NCBI GenBank assembly: GCA_905221605.1
Contig: CAJNDS010002450.1
Location: 353,589 to 417,588, forward strand
From: Symbiodinium natans
Lineage: Eukaryota; Sar; Dinophyceae; Suessiales; Symbiodiniaceae
Reading direction: 5' to 3'
DNA length: 64,000 nucleotides
Translations under genes and position numbers: made by a program
In this document: positions 44,639 to 53,113 of the stretch, piece after piece
Layout of the letters: each line of letters opens with the position of its first letter
Position numbering within the stretch: the stretch's first letter is position 1
The notes under the pieces: model-generated
Seen by the model: the letters and a program-made list of their open reading frames with translations, nothing else
Database searches by the model: none
What the model was told of the DNA's origin: nothing

Positions 44639-44999
44639 AGTGGCCTGAATGTCCCAGTGAGCCCTGAACCCCAAGCCGCTGTTCCGAGGCCCAGGTCATC
44701 CTGAATCTCGGGACAGAAGCTGGATTGTCCGGGCCCTGTGTTTTTAGGGTTTAGGGTTGAAGGTTTAGGGTTTTGGGTTTAGGGTTTAGGGCTTAGGGTT
44801 TAGGTTTTGGGGTTTTTTGTGGGCGCCAGCGAGCTGTTTTTGGATTCAGCAAGCAACGTGCATCCGGATGGCCCAGCACTAGGGCTTAGACAAGCCTAAG
44901 CATACCTGTGATCTAAACCCTGAACCCTAAAGCCTAAACCCTCAACCCTCAACCCTCAACCCTGCCCTCAAGGAGATGAACAACCCTCACGCGCCGCGT

Positions 45000-45345
45000 G
45001 TCAAACCCTGAGCCCAGTAAGGCCACGGTTCGTGTAGGTTCGTCTCGGTTTCCGGGAACACACTCTGGAACGGTGCCGGTTCATGCGGTTCGCCCTCCAG
45101 CGCCTCCGCCCCTCCGACCCCTCCGACCCCTCAGGGGCTGGAGGGCCTGGAGGGGCTGGAGGGGCTGGCGCTGGGGGGGCTGGAGGGGCTGGAGGGGTTA
45201 ACTTGGCTTGAGGTTCAGTTCCATGGCGGTTCGTGTTTGTGGTGGTTTCGGCGGTTCACGGTTCATACGGTTCCTTCGCGCATGCGGTTCCTGGCGGTTC
45301 GGTTCCGGTTTGCGGTTCGGTTCGCGGCTTTCCTGTGCAGCCACG
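45000..45345. repeat. GCGGTTC-type and GGGGCTGGA/CCCCTCC minisatellites
   Basis: Short words GCGGTTC and CGGTTCR recur at 45025-45100 and 45205-45330. Between them CTCCGACCC repeats face GGGGCTGGAGG repeats, forming an inverted pair (45095-45198) with hairpin potential. Confidence 0.75.
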
Positions 45346-45658
45346 AAAAAGCTCGCTGACCAGGGTTTACGGATTTGGGACCCCTTGCTGTGCCGTCACG
45401 CAGTTGCCGCTAGTCCATGCTTCAGGAACTCCACTTCCAAATGCTCAGGCAAGAGCAACCCCAGGTAAGTGAGTTTTTGGACCTGTTCCAGGTATATACT
45501 CGCCTCCTTTTCCACGCGACTCTTCCAGCCTCTGACTGAGATTCTGGACGAAATGGAAGGTCCAGCGGAGATGTAATAATGTTTGCAAATATGCTAATAT
45601 GCTCGTTCCATCTGATTCTTCAGCTTGGAAAAAAAGGAACATGCGTGGACAAAGGCCA

Positions 45659-45786
45659 TACTTGGAGGCTCATGGCACTTATGAACCCAATTATAGCTGT
45701 ACTTATAACCCAATTATAACCATGTTAGGGCACTTAAGGGGGCCTATAGTTCTAACTGGGTTATAAGTACCATGAACCTCGAAGTA
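45659..45786. mobile_element. MITE-like element family A, copy 3
   Basis: TACTTGGAGGCTCATGGCAC left, GTACCATGAACCTCGAAGTA right. The core is AATTATAACCATGTTAGGGC. Confidence 0.7.
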
Positions 45787-45889
45787 GGATCATTGCCCGG
45801 GCTCTCAGCGTGGAAGGGTTGTGGTCGGACGCAGGGGGCAGGCAGGGGGGGTTTTAGGGTTTAGGGTTTAGGAAGGCATACGCCCTGAC

Positions 45890-46390
45890 TGGCATCAGAG
45901 GTTCATAGGGTGCCGCCCTGTCTGAATTCAACCCCGGAGCCTCCTAAAGCCAGCATAGGTGTCCGCATCCCAAGGTATGGGCAGCCTGCATGATCCCTTA
46001 AATTCAAGAGTACTTGCTTGCCCACTGAAGGAGGCGTCCCACCACACATTGTAAGGTTTTCAAGGGAAGGTGGGGTTTAGGCTGGCGGCTTTGAGCAAGG
46101 ACTTCGAGCCCCATGAGTTTTAGGGTTATAGGGTTTAGGGTTTAGGGTTTGGGGTTTGGGGTTTAGGGTTTAGGGTTTAGGGTTTAGGGTGTGGGTGGGT
46201 GTGACAGCTGCACATCATGCGCAAGTTGTAGCAACCGTGAAAGCAAACCAAGCTTGTGGGCTGCTTTTGATTGCGCAAGTCACACACGGGGAATTCAAAT
46301 TTTCGGCTAGGGCGGACTTAGAAGTTAAAGGCAGAAGCAGACTATGGTCAGCAGACTCAGTCTACAACCCCTACATCTTAAAACTTTAAG
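45890..46390. other. No gene recognised
   Basis: Unique sequence interrupted by a TTTAGGG array (46120-46188). A + frame at 46189-46389 has no recognisable domain. Confidence 0.4.
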
Positions 46391-46727
46391 ACCCTAAACC
46401 CTAAACCCTAAACCCTAAACCCTAAACCCTATACCCTATACCCTATACCCTATACCCTATGAGCCCTAAACCCAAAACCCTAAACCCCAAACTCTAAACT
46501 CCTACTCCTAAGCCCCAACCCAGAAACCCTATAAGCTCACACCTGTCTCATGTACCAACCTCCTTGCGGAAGCCGCGGTTTTGGCATCTTCAAGGAGCGA
46601 AGATTGCGCCTTAGGGGTTAGGGTTTAGGGCCAGGGTTTAGGGCTCAGGGTTTAGGGTTTAGGGCTAGGGTTTAGGGTTTCGGGTTCGGGGTTCAGGGTT
46701 CAAGGTGTAGGATTGAGGTCTCTTGCA

Positions 46728-46802
46728 ATGGCGATACCCCAGAAGCGCCTTGCTTCCGTCCTTGTGGGGGCAGTCGCAGTGGCAGTGTTCCGCGGCCCTT
46801 GG
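46728..46802 (+). CDS. Sulfotransferase-like exon 1: start and signal anchor
   Basis: MAIPQKR then LASVLVGAVAVAVF, a short cytosolic basic end and a hydrophobic helix, ending at TGG|GTAAGAGC, a consensus-like donor. The 11 bases AGGTCTCTTGC just upstream (46716-46726) recur at the next acceptor. Confidence 0.65.
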
Positions 46803-49800
46803 GTAAGAGCTTGTCTTGCCGATTGTATTGTCCTCAAAGGGGTTTAGGGTTTAGGGTTGAGGTGCAGCAAAACTGTCGCAAGCTGCAAGCTGATTCCCAG
46901 GTCTCTTGCCCTGGCTTCCAGCACCTTCAACCCCTTCCAGACCACGCCTGCAGACTGGGAGGTGAACGACCCTGGGGTGTCGTGTGATGCCCATGCAGGT
47001 GCCAACATCGAGGTGGTGGTTTACGAAAGTAAGGGATCCCCAAAGAGGCCCCATTAATCTCCCCCTAGTATCGTAAACCCGCAGGTCCTTGTGGCGGGTG
47101 TGCCGTTGACCGGCTCAAGCTCGATGCAGCATCTCCTCCAGAAGCTCGGCTATGAGACCATGCACTGGCAAAGCTACATGACCCGCTACTTCGAGTTCAT
47201 GTCGCATTTCTACACTGGCGCGATTGTGGACCCTGATGTGCAGAAAGTGTTCCAGGACATTCCTGGCAAGGGCGCGTTGCTGGACCCGGTCGTCCCTGCG
47301 CTCTTTGACAGCTTGAGGTGCGCTTACCCCAACGCGAAGGTGATCCTGACACTTAGTAGCTGAAAGAGTACACTTTACATGGTTTGGGATACTACAATTC
47401 CCCTATGGAACTGAAAGTGGTACGCTTTTAAAAGTGTACACGAAAATCTTGGGGCTTATGAACTCAGCAACTCAGGACAACGAAGGAGGCATCATCTTGG
47501 CTCCAAAGCTACGAGTCCTACGTGGCACACACCTGGCTCTACCACTGGACCCGGTCGCCAGTCCTGTTCTTGCTGAGCCACGTGTCCAGAGCCTTACGCC
47601 TCTAGCTAGGTCCTTGGGAGATTTTCAATACTTTAGTAGCCCTAAACCCTAAACCCTAAACCCTAAACCCGAAACCCCAAACCCTCAACCCTCAACCCTA
47701 AAAAAACACCCTAAACCCTCAACCCTCAAACCCGCGAAGCCCTGAAACCTTCGACCCTAAGGGCCCTCCGGGGCTGGGGGTTCATGGTACTTCTTAACCA
47801 ATTATAACTGTACAGGGTTTAGGTTTTAGGGTTTAGGGTTTAGGGTTTAGGGTCTGGAGGGTCACTGTTCAGCATTCATAATCATTAGGGGGGTTCCAGG
47901 CTTAGAACAAAACCCACCCGCCCAAAGAATCCCATAACATTAAGAAAATGAAAGGATTTCATCCTACCCCAGAGAGTTTTACCTACCCAATTCGGACATG
48001 TTTTCCATTGAACCTTCTGGGGCCCACCCGCCGGCGAACAATGGGGTCAGATTGACCGCACCAACACTGGTCCAGATTGGCCGAAAAGTCACGAACATTG
48101 GGGTCAGATTGGCCGAAAAGTCACGAACATTGGGGTCAGATTGGCCGAAAAGTCACGAACATTGGTCACGAACATTGGGGTCAGATTGGCCGAAAAGTCA
48201 CGAACATTGGGGTCAGATTGACCGAAAAGCACAAACGTTGGGGTCAGACTGGCCGAAAAGTCACGAACATTGGGGGGGGGGGGGCAGATTGGCCGAAAAG
48301 TCCCGAAGGTTTAAATACATAAATAAATACATAAATAAATAAATAATATATTTACATACATATGATAGAGAGGGTTTAGGGTTTAGGGTTTAGGGTTTAG
48401 GGCTTAGGAATATAGCCCAGTCATAACTGTACTTATCACCCACTTATAAGCCCCTTAAGTGCCCTACTATGGTTACAAGTACATTTCTAAGCACCCGAAA
48501 CCCTACAAGTACAGTTCTACTTGGTTAATAGGTACCATGAACCTCCAAGTCCTAAACCCTAAACCCTAAACCCAAAACCCTAACCCCTAAACCCTAACCT
48601 CTAACCCCTAAACCCTAAACCCTTAATTTTAACGCTACGCGACCCGCCTCGGCCTGTCCCAGTGCATGGCGTAGGCTGCATGAGCAAGAAGCCGACGTGT
48701 CCTGAACCCCAAACATTCAGAATGACAACCCTAGCACGGCGTGGCAGAGCTGGGTTTAGGGTTGAGGGTTTAGGGATTAGGGATTAGGGTTTGACGGTTG
48801 AGTGCTTAGGGCTTAAGGTTGTCTGGAGCTTCCAGTTCGTGTCAAGGTTCCAGCTTAAACTCTTCGGCTCGTGTCACTTAATTTGCGGCCGTGCTCATGG
48901 TGTGACCCTCAAGCCAGCGCGTCGGAGCAGGAAAACTCCGCCGGTGGGGGTGGGGGGGGGGGGGGGGGGGGTGGGGGGGTGGGGGGGGGGTGGGGGGTGG
49001 GGTGGGTTGTGGGGGGGGGGGTGGGGGGGGGGGTTTGGGGGGGCAGGTGAGGGTGGGGTGGGGGGGTTAGCGGGGGGTTCTGGGCGGGGGTGGGGGGTTG
49101 GGGTGGGGGGTGGGTGGGGGGGGGGGGGGGATGGGGGGGGGGGGGGGGGGTAGGGGCGGGGGGGGGGGGGTAGGGGCGGGGGAGGGCGGGGGTTGGGGGG
49201 AGGTGGTGGGGTGGCGCCCTGCTGGGATGGGCTGCAACTGCCTCTGGTCCTGGCGAGACATCCGCTTGCGGACCCTCCTCTCCTAGGGGGGGGTACCCAT
49301 TTGAAGCAAAAAAAGGGGGCCGAAAAGTGGCTTTGGGTCTGGGGAGAGGACAACCTATACACCTTCGGCCCGAGGCCTCGGCGGATTTAAAACCCTAAAC
49401 CCTAAACCTAAACCGAAACCCGCTAAACCCGCTAAACCCGCTAAACCCTAAACCCTAAACCCTAAACCCTAAACCCTAAACCCTAAACCCTAAACCCTAA
49501 ACCCTAAACCCTAAACCCTAAACCCTAAACCCTAAACCCTAAACCCTAAACCCTAACCCATAAACCCTAAACCCTAAACCCTAAACCCTAAACCCTAAAC
49601 CCTAAACCCTAAACCCTAAACCCTAAACCCTAAACCCTAAACCCTAAACCCTAAACCCTAAACCCTAAACCCTAAACCCCTAAACCCTAAACCTAAACCC
49701 TAAACCTAAAACCTAAACCCTAAACCCTAAACCCTAAACCCTAAACCTCCAAGTAGGCTTGGGGAGCATCCTGCGCTGCTTGTCCCTGCTCCCTCCGCCC

Positions 49801-50560
49801 TCGGGGCTGGACCTGGACCACCTCCCGGAGCTCTCCGCCGCCTTCCGCAACTGGGTTCAGGGTTCAGGGTTCAGGGTTTAGGGTTTAGGGTTTAGGGTTT
49901 AGGGTTTAGGGTTTAGGGTTTAGGGTCTAGGGTTTAGGGTTTGGGGTTTGTGTTGAATATCCCTTTTTTCCTTTGAAGGCAACCTATGCAAAAAAGTTGT
50001 TTACCAAGGGTTTCAAGCGCAACTCAGGCAAGAGCGACGAGCTCATCTTCGGCTCCTGGCAGCCGCGCCTCGCGATTTCTTTTCTTTTTTTTTCTGGGGG
50101 GGGGGGTTTGGGTTTAGGGTTTAGGGTTTTGGGTTTTGGGTTTTGGGTTTAGGGTTTAGGATTTAGGGGGGGTTGGGGGGGGGCGAGGCATTATGGGACA
50201 TCATGGGTATTTCTCTAAGTTCGGGCCCCTCTTATTTCGCAGGAACCCCCAAAAAGGGCCCTGACTTAGACACCGTATACCCACATCACACTTATGTGTC
50301 AGCTGCCCAGAGAGCCCAATACTCCTTAATTAAGGAATATACCTTAAGTCATAAAGGAATCCTTAATATGATTTAGGGAATATTCCTTAATTAAGGGGTG
50401 TTGGGCTCCTTGGGTGCCTAGGACACGTTTTCACATCAAAAAGCGTCAGCTCTATGAAGAGCACGTGAAAGCCACGGTGCCAGCAGAGCGGCTTCTGATT
50501 TTGGACGACAGCGCGGGGGATGCCCTGGGCAAGCTTGCTCACTTCTTGAATCTTGGTTGA
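46728..50560 (+). CDS. Sulfotransferase-like (P-loop) type II membrane protein, spliced, about 7 exons
   Basis: Resembles the 'sulfotransferase family' proteins (Sulfotransfer_4 type) common in algae, which bind PAPS through a P-loop-like motif and transfer sulfate; true substrate unknown. Exons by position: 46728 (ATG and signal anchor), about 46901, 47085 (VLVAGVPLTGSSSM, LGYETMHW, PNAKVILT), 47489 (ASSWLQSYESY), 49757, 50009 and 50422 (YEEHVKATVPAERLLIL ... FLNLG and stop TGA). The sequence (P-loop, PxAKxIL(T), W-x-x-S-Y, Y-x-x-H-...-V-P-x-x-R-L-L, FL) follows family order. The canonical P-loop Arg of 'RTGT' is Leu here. Introns hold TTTAGGG/CCCTAAA arrays, a 32-bp minisatellite, MITEs A and B and a G-rich tract. 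The RD pair expected after ILT was not found, so exons 3 and 4 may be joined by an unseen exon or the gene may be impaired. It probably localises to Golgi membranes, by analogy. Confidence 0.72.
46901..47017 (+). CDS. Sulfotransferase-like exon 2, boundaries uncertain
   Basis: The frame contains SLALASSTFNPFQTTPADWE and NDPGVSCDAHAGANIEV. The acceptor is CCCAG at 46900 or AAG at about 46890. A donor at GAG|GTGGTG or GTG|GTGGTT would give IEV joined to VLVAGVP, a reasonable P-loop strand. Confidence 0.45.
47085..47354 (+). CDS. Sulfotransferase-like exon 3: P-loop
   Basis: Acceptor CGCAG. Begins VLVAGVPLTGSSSMQHLLQK, then LGYETMHW, a middle helix region, DIPGKGALLDPVVPALFDSL and YPNAKVILT. 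This is the core of the family. The 3' boundary is unclear because the frame meets a stop at about 47361. Confidence 0.75.
47489..47597 (+). CDS. Sulfotransferase-like exon 4
   Basis: Acceptor GGAG. Frame ASSWLQSYESYVAHTWLYHW followed by SPVLFLLSHVSRAL. W-x-x-S-Y follows the RD motif in the family. A GC donor (C|GCCTCT) would preserve phase into exon 5. Confidence 0.6.
47921..48312. repeat. CCCAAAGAATCCC-headed element with a 32-bp tandem repeat, intronic
   Basis: Head motif at 47921-47944 (compare 24418 and 37565). At 48040-48310 a 32-bp unit containing TCAGATTGGCCGAAAAGTCA and CGAACATTGGGG is repeated about eight times, with one unit truncated. An AAATAAATAC run follows. Confidence 0.8.
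48416..48550. mobile_element. MITE-like element family A, copy 4
   Basis: Right end GGTACCATGAACCTCCAAGT; the left outer end is lost, starting at CCCAGTCATAACTGTACTTA. Confidence 0.6.
48943..49200. repeat. G-rich tract of about 250 nt
   Basis: G runs of 5-20 with single T, A or C interruptions on the + strand, inside an intron of the sulfotransferase-like gene; strong G-quadruplex potential in RNA and DNA. Confidence 0.95.
49388..49747. repeat. Longest CCCTAAA array in the window
   Basis: About 50 units with a few CCCTAA or CCCGCTAAA variants, ending 10 bp before the acceptor of exon 5. Confidence 0.95.
49757..49854 (+). CDS. Sulfotransferase-like exon 5
   Basis: Acceptor AGTAG, donor TGG|GTTCAGGG (telomere-variant array). 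The frame contains LGSILRCLSLLPPPSGLDLD and ELSAAFRNW. Placed between a 360-bp CCCTAAA array and TTTAGGG units. Confidence 0.6.
50009..50075 (+). CDS. Sulfotransferase-like exon 6
   Basis: Acceptor CCAAG; frame GFKRNSGKSDELIFGSWQPR. A GA donor (GC|GATTTC) keeps phase with exon 7; no GT donor fits. Confidence 0.5.
50306..50415. mobile_element. MITE-like element family B, copy 4
   Basis: Best-preserved copy: CCCAGAGAGCCCAATACTCC on the left, GGTGTTGGGCTCCTTGGGT on the right, arms with CTTAATTAAGG. Both ends are next to TGC, a possible 3-bp target duplication. It ends six bases before the acceptor of exon 7. Confidence 0.75.
50422..50560 (+). CDS. Sulfotransferase-like exon 7 with stop
   Basis: Acceptor CCTAG. 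Frame TRFHIKKRQLYEEHVKATVP, AERLLILDDSAGDALGKL, then AHFLNLG and TGA. Y-x-x-H-x-x-x-V-...-V-P-x-x-R-L-L-x-(F/L) followed by L-x-x-FL is the C-terminal signature of the family. Confidence 0.75.
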
Positions 50561-50571
50561 AACAAGGGTTT

Positions 50572-50644
50572 AGGGCTTAGGGCTTAGGGCTTAGGGCTTA
50601 GGGCTTAGGGCTTAGGGTTTAGGGTTTAGGGTTTAGGGTTTAGG
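50572..50644. repeat. (CTTAGGG)n to (TTTAGGG)n array
   Basis: Six CTTAGGG units followed by four TTTAGGG units, just after the sulfotransferase-like stop. Confidence 0.9.
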
Positions 50645-50902
50645 GTGCAGAAGCAAGCCTCCTGAATGTGTGTGCTTCTCCTTGACTACCCATGTTTTGC
50701 ATTGAGCCGAACCTCTCCTCTACCCAACCTTCTCTTCCTCTTCTTCTTTGTAACGACCCCAAAGCCAAATCACGGCCATGTTTCACTTGACGCCCGAGTT
50801 CAATCATGTTCAGATATGTTCCCTGGGAGCCACTTGATGCTAGGAACGTGTCAGCCTCCAGCGCTGGGCGAGAGCACTTCAACGCAGTGTCTCGCCTGTT
50901 CC

Positions 50903-51027
50903 CCCTGGTTCTTAGTAGGGAATGAGGGAATGAGGGCCAAAGGGATGACCCTCCATAATTATATATATATACCCTTAAAGGGATGAAATAGGGCCCTCAT
51001 TCCCTCAGTCCCTGCTAAGAACCAGGG
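50903..51027. mobile_element. MITE-like element family E, copy 2
   Basis: Nearly perfect inverted ends CCCTGGTTCTTAGTAGGGAA and CCCTGCTAAGAACCAGGG around an (AT)n core. Confidence 0.75.
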
Positions 51028-51119
51028 ATTGTTTATGAGCCCACTCCGCACACCGCAGACGCCTTGGGCCCTAGCAGTCAAACGCCCCTGAGCTCCTTCA
51101 AGACCCTAAGCCCCAAAAC

Positions 51120-51325
51120 GCCTAACTAAACCCCTAAACCCCTAAACCCCTAAACCCCTAAACCCCTAAACCCCTGAACCCCTAAACCCCTAAACCCCTA
51201 AACCCCTAAACTACCTAAACTACCTAAACCCCTAAACCCCTAAACCCCTAAACCCCTAAACCCCTAAACCCCTAAACCCCTAAACCCCTAAACCCCTAAA
51301 CCCCTAAACCCCTAAACCCTAACAG
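51120..51325. repeat. (CCCCTAAA)n octamer array
   Basis: About 24 units of an eight-base variant of the telomere unit, almost homogeneous, with a few ACTACCT/CCTGAA variants. It is the only block with an 8-bp period. Confidence 0.95.
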
Positions 51326-51833
51326 GGTTGAGGGTCCTTGGCAGTACAGCCGCCTGTTCTCCTCCATCACCCACCCTTCCCTCCGCCGTTCCCCTCCCTA
51401 ATCCAGACTTGCCGCCCCTCACAGTGGCTCCCCCCCAAAAAAAGCAAATAGGTAAAGTACAATAGAAACACCCTAAACCCCAAGCCCCAAACCCCAAACC
51501 CAAAAACCTGGTCTCCAACTCCTAGCTCGGGACCCCCAATACACTGGGGTTTAGGGTTTAGGGTTTCGGGTTAGGGTTTAGGGTTTAGGGTTTAGGGTTT
51601 AGGGTTTAGGGTTTGGGGTTTGGGGTTTGGGGTTTAGGGTCTAGGGGCTAGTGAAGTGGAAGGTCTCTTCGAGCAGCCCACCCATTCAAGCAGAAGTCCT
51701 CCGCGGCAACGTGCTGATGAGCCTCCATCATCGTTGGGAGAGCGGTTTAGGGTTTAGGGTTTAGGGTTTAGGGTTTAGGGTTTAGGGTTTAGGGTTTAGG
51801 GTTTAGGGGACGGGCTTCGGCTTCTGGCCTCTT

Positions 51834-52103
51834 ACCAGGATGGGCTAGTAGGCCTTAGAATTCCCATCATGAACCCTATAAAGGGCCCTTTAAGGGAGTG
51901 TAGGGTACAATGGCCCATCCTGGTCGTGCTTTTTTCCAGGAGCTGAGCGCCATCCTCGGGAGCTAGAGACGTATACTCAGACGTAGGCTGTGCCACAATC
52001 CTCCGGCAACAGAAGGTACCAGTATGGGCTGATAGGCCTCAACATCCCCAGAAGGAACCCTATAAAGGGCCCTTTAAGGGATATAGGGTATAGTGGCCCA
52101 TCC
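51834..52103. mobile_element. Two neighbouring copies of MITE-like family F
   Basis: Copies at 51834-51924 and 52017-52103 share TATGGGCT/ATGGGCT left ends, the core CCCTATAAAGGGCCCTTTAA and the right end TGGCCCATCCT, inverted relative to the left. Confidence 0.65.
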
Positions 52104-52105
52104 TC

Positions 52106-52311
52106 CCTAAACCCTAAACCCTAGACCCTAAACCCTAAACCCTAAACCTTAAACCCTAAACCCTAAACCCTAAACCCTAAACCCTAAACCCTAAACCCTA
52201 AACCCTAAACCCTAAACCCTAAACCCTAAACCCTAAACCCCAAACCTAAACCCTAAACCCTAAACCCTAAACCCTAAACCCTAAACCCTAAACCCTAAAC
52301 CCTAAACCCTA
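52106..52311. repeat. CCCTAAA array
   Basis: About 29 units. Confidence 0.95.
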
Positions 52312-52397
52312 ATGGTGAGTGTATATATTGGGTGTCCTTTTGCGGATACAGGCAAAATAAGCCCTTCTTCAATATAGATCCTGAAGAATCACTCAGG

Positions 52398-52500
52398 ATG
52401 GTGGCCGCGGCAGGGAGCCTCTTGCTTTTGATGTTGGCGGCCCTGCTCTTTCTGAGCCCAGATCTATGGCTAGCTCTTGATTCCTGGGCGCGGCTGGTTG
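52398..52500 (+). CDS. Candidate first exon with signal peptide
   Basis: ATG after ACTCAGG; MVAAAGSLLLLMLAALLFLS is a typical signal peptide or anchor. The frame stays open to about 52600. It may be exon 1 of the CoA-transferase-like gene or of a separate secreted protein whose next exon is at 52629. Confidence 0.4.
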
Positions 52501-52628
52501 CAAGCTACCGCTCTGCTCTTGGTAGAAGTTCTGGTTTTCCTTCATGCAACTCATGCGTTTTTTTTTTCAACCCCCCCCCCCCTCCTTTGTGGGAGAACCG
52601 AACCTGAGGCTATGGAGGAGTGCGCCAG

Positions 52629-52690
52629 GTTTACATTGACCGCTGTAGTCAGGGGCACTTTGAGTATGGTTGCCCGGCGAGCAGCTTCTC
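52629..52690 (+). CDS. Candidate exon, unknown function
   Basis: Acceptor CGCCAG; frame VYIDRCSQGHFEYGCPASSF onward, with two Cys. No family was recognised; the 3' boundary is unknown (the frame continues to about 52800). Confidence 0.35.
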
Positions 52691-52799
52691 CGCTCTGCAT
52701 GAACCCTGGCCAGACTTGGAAAGTAAGCCTGGGCGCTTTGAGCACCCGGATGCCTCTGAGAGGCCCCTAAGCCCTAAAGCCCAAGTCCGAATGAAGTCC

Positions 52800-52998
52800 T
52801 AAAGACCCTATACCCCAAAGCCTAAACCCCAAACCCTAAACCCCAAACCCCAAACCCTAAACCCCAAAACCCTAAACCCCAGACCCCAAACCCTAAACCC
52901 CAAACCCTAAACCCTAAACCCCAAACCCTAAACCCCAAACCCTAAACCCTAAACCCCAAACCCTAAACCCCAAACCCAAACCCTAAACCCCAAAACCC
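52800..52998. repeat. Mixed (CCCTAAA)/(CCCCAAA) array
   Basis: About 27 units alternating between the two forms. Confidence 0.9.
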
Positions 52999-53008
52999 AG
53001 CAAGTCAG

Positions 53009-53113
53009 GAGCACACCGGGTTCTTGGAGTTGCTCGGTCTTCGGACTCATCCGGGCAAGTCGTCTGTGGAGTTTCTGTCCGACTTCTCGGTGCCTTGCGG
53101 CAGCATCTGGAAA
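53009..53113 (+). CDS. CoA-transferase-like exon (tentative)
   Basis: Acceptor GTCAG; frame EHTGFLELLGLRTHPGKSSV then EFLSDFSVPCGSIWKH. Would correspond to the L-G-L...V-x-F...(L/V)-P-S region before the Ala-rich helix. Flanked by CCCTAAA/CCCCAAA on the left and TTTAGGG on the right. Confidence 0.5.

Noticed and set aside
48060-48312. Regular 32-bp repeat resembling a CRISPR array
   Set aside because: Units are directly contiguous without unique spacers, no cas genes are present and the context is eukaryotic.
48791-49362. Gly/Trp- or Pro-rich proteins
   Set aside because: Translations of a G-rich tract on either strand.
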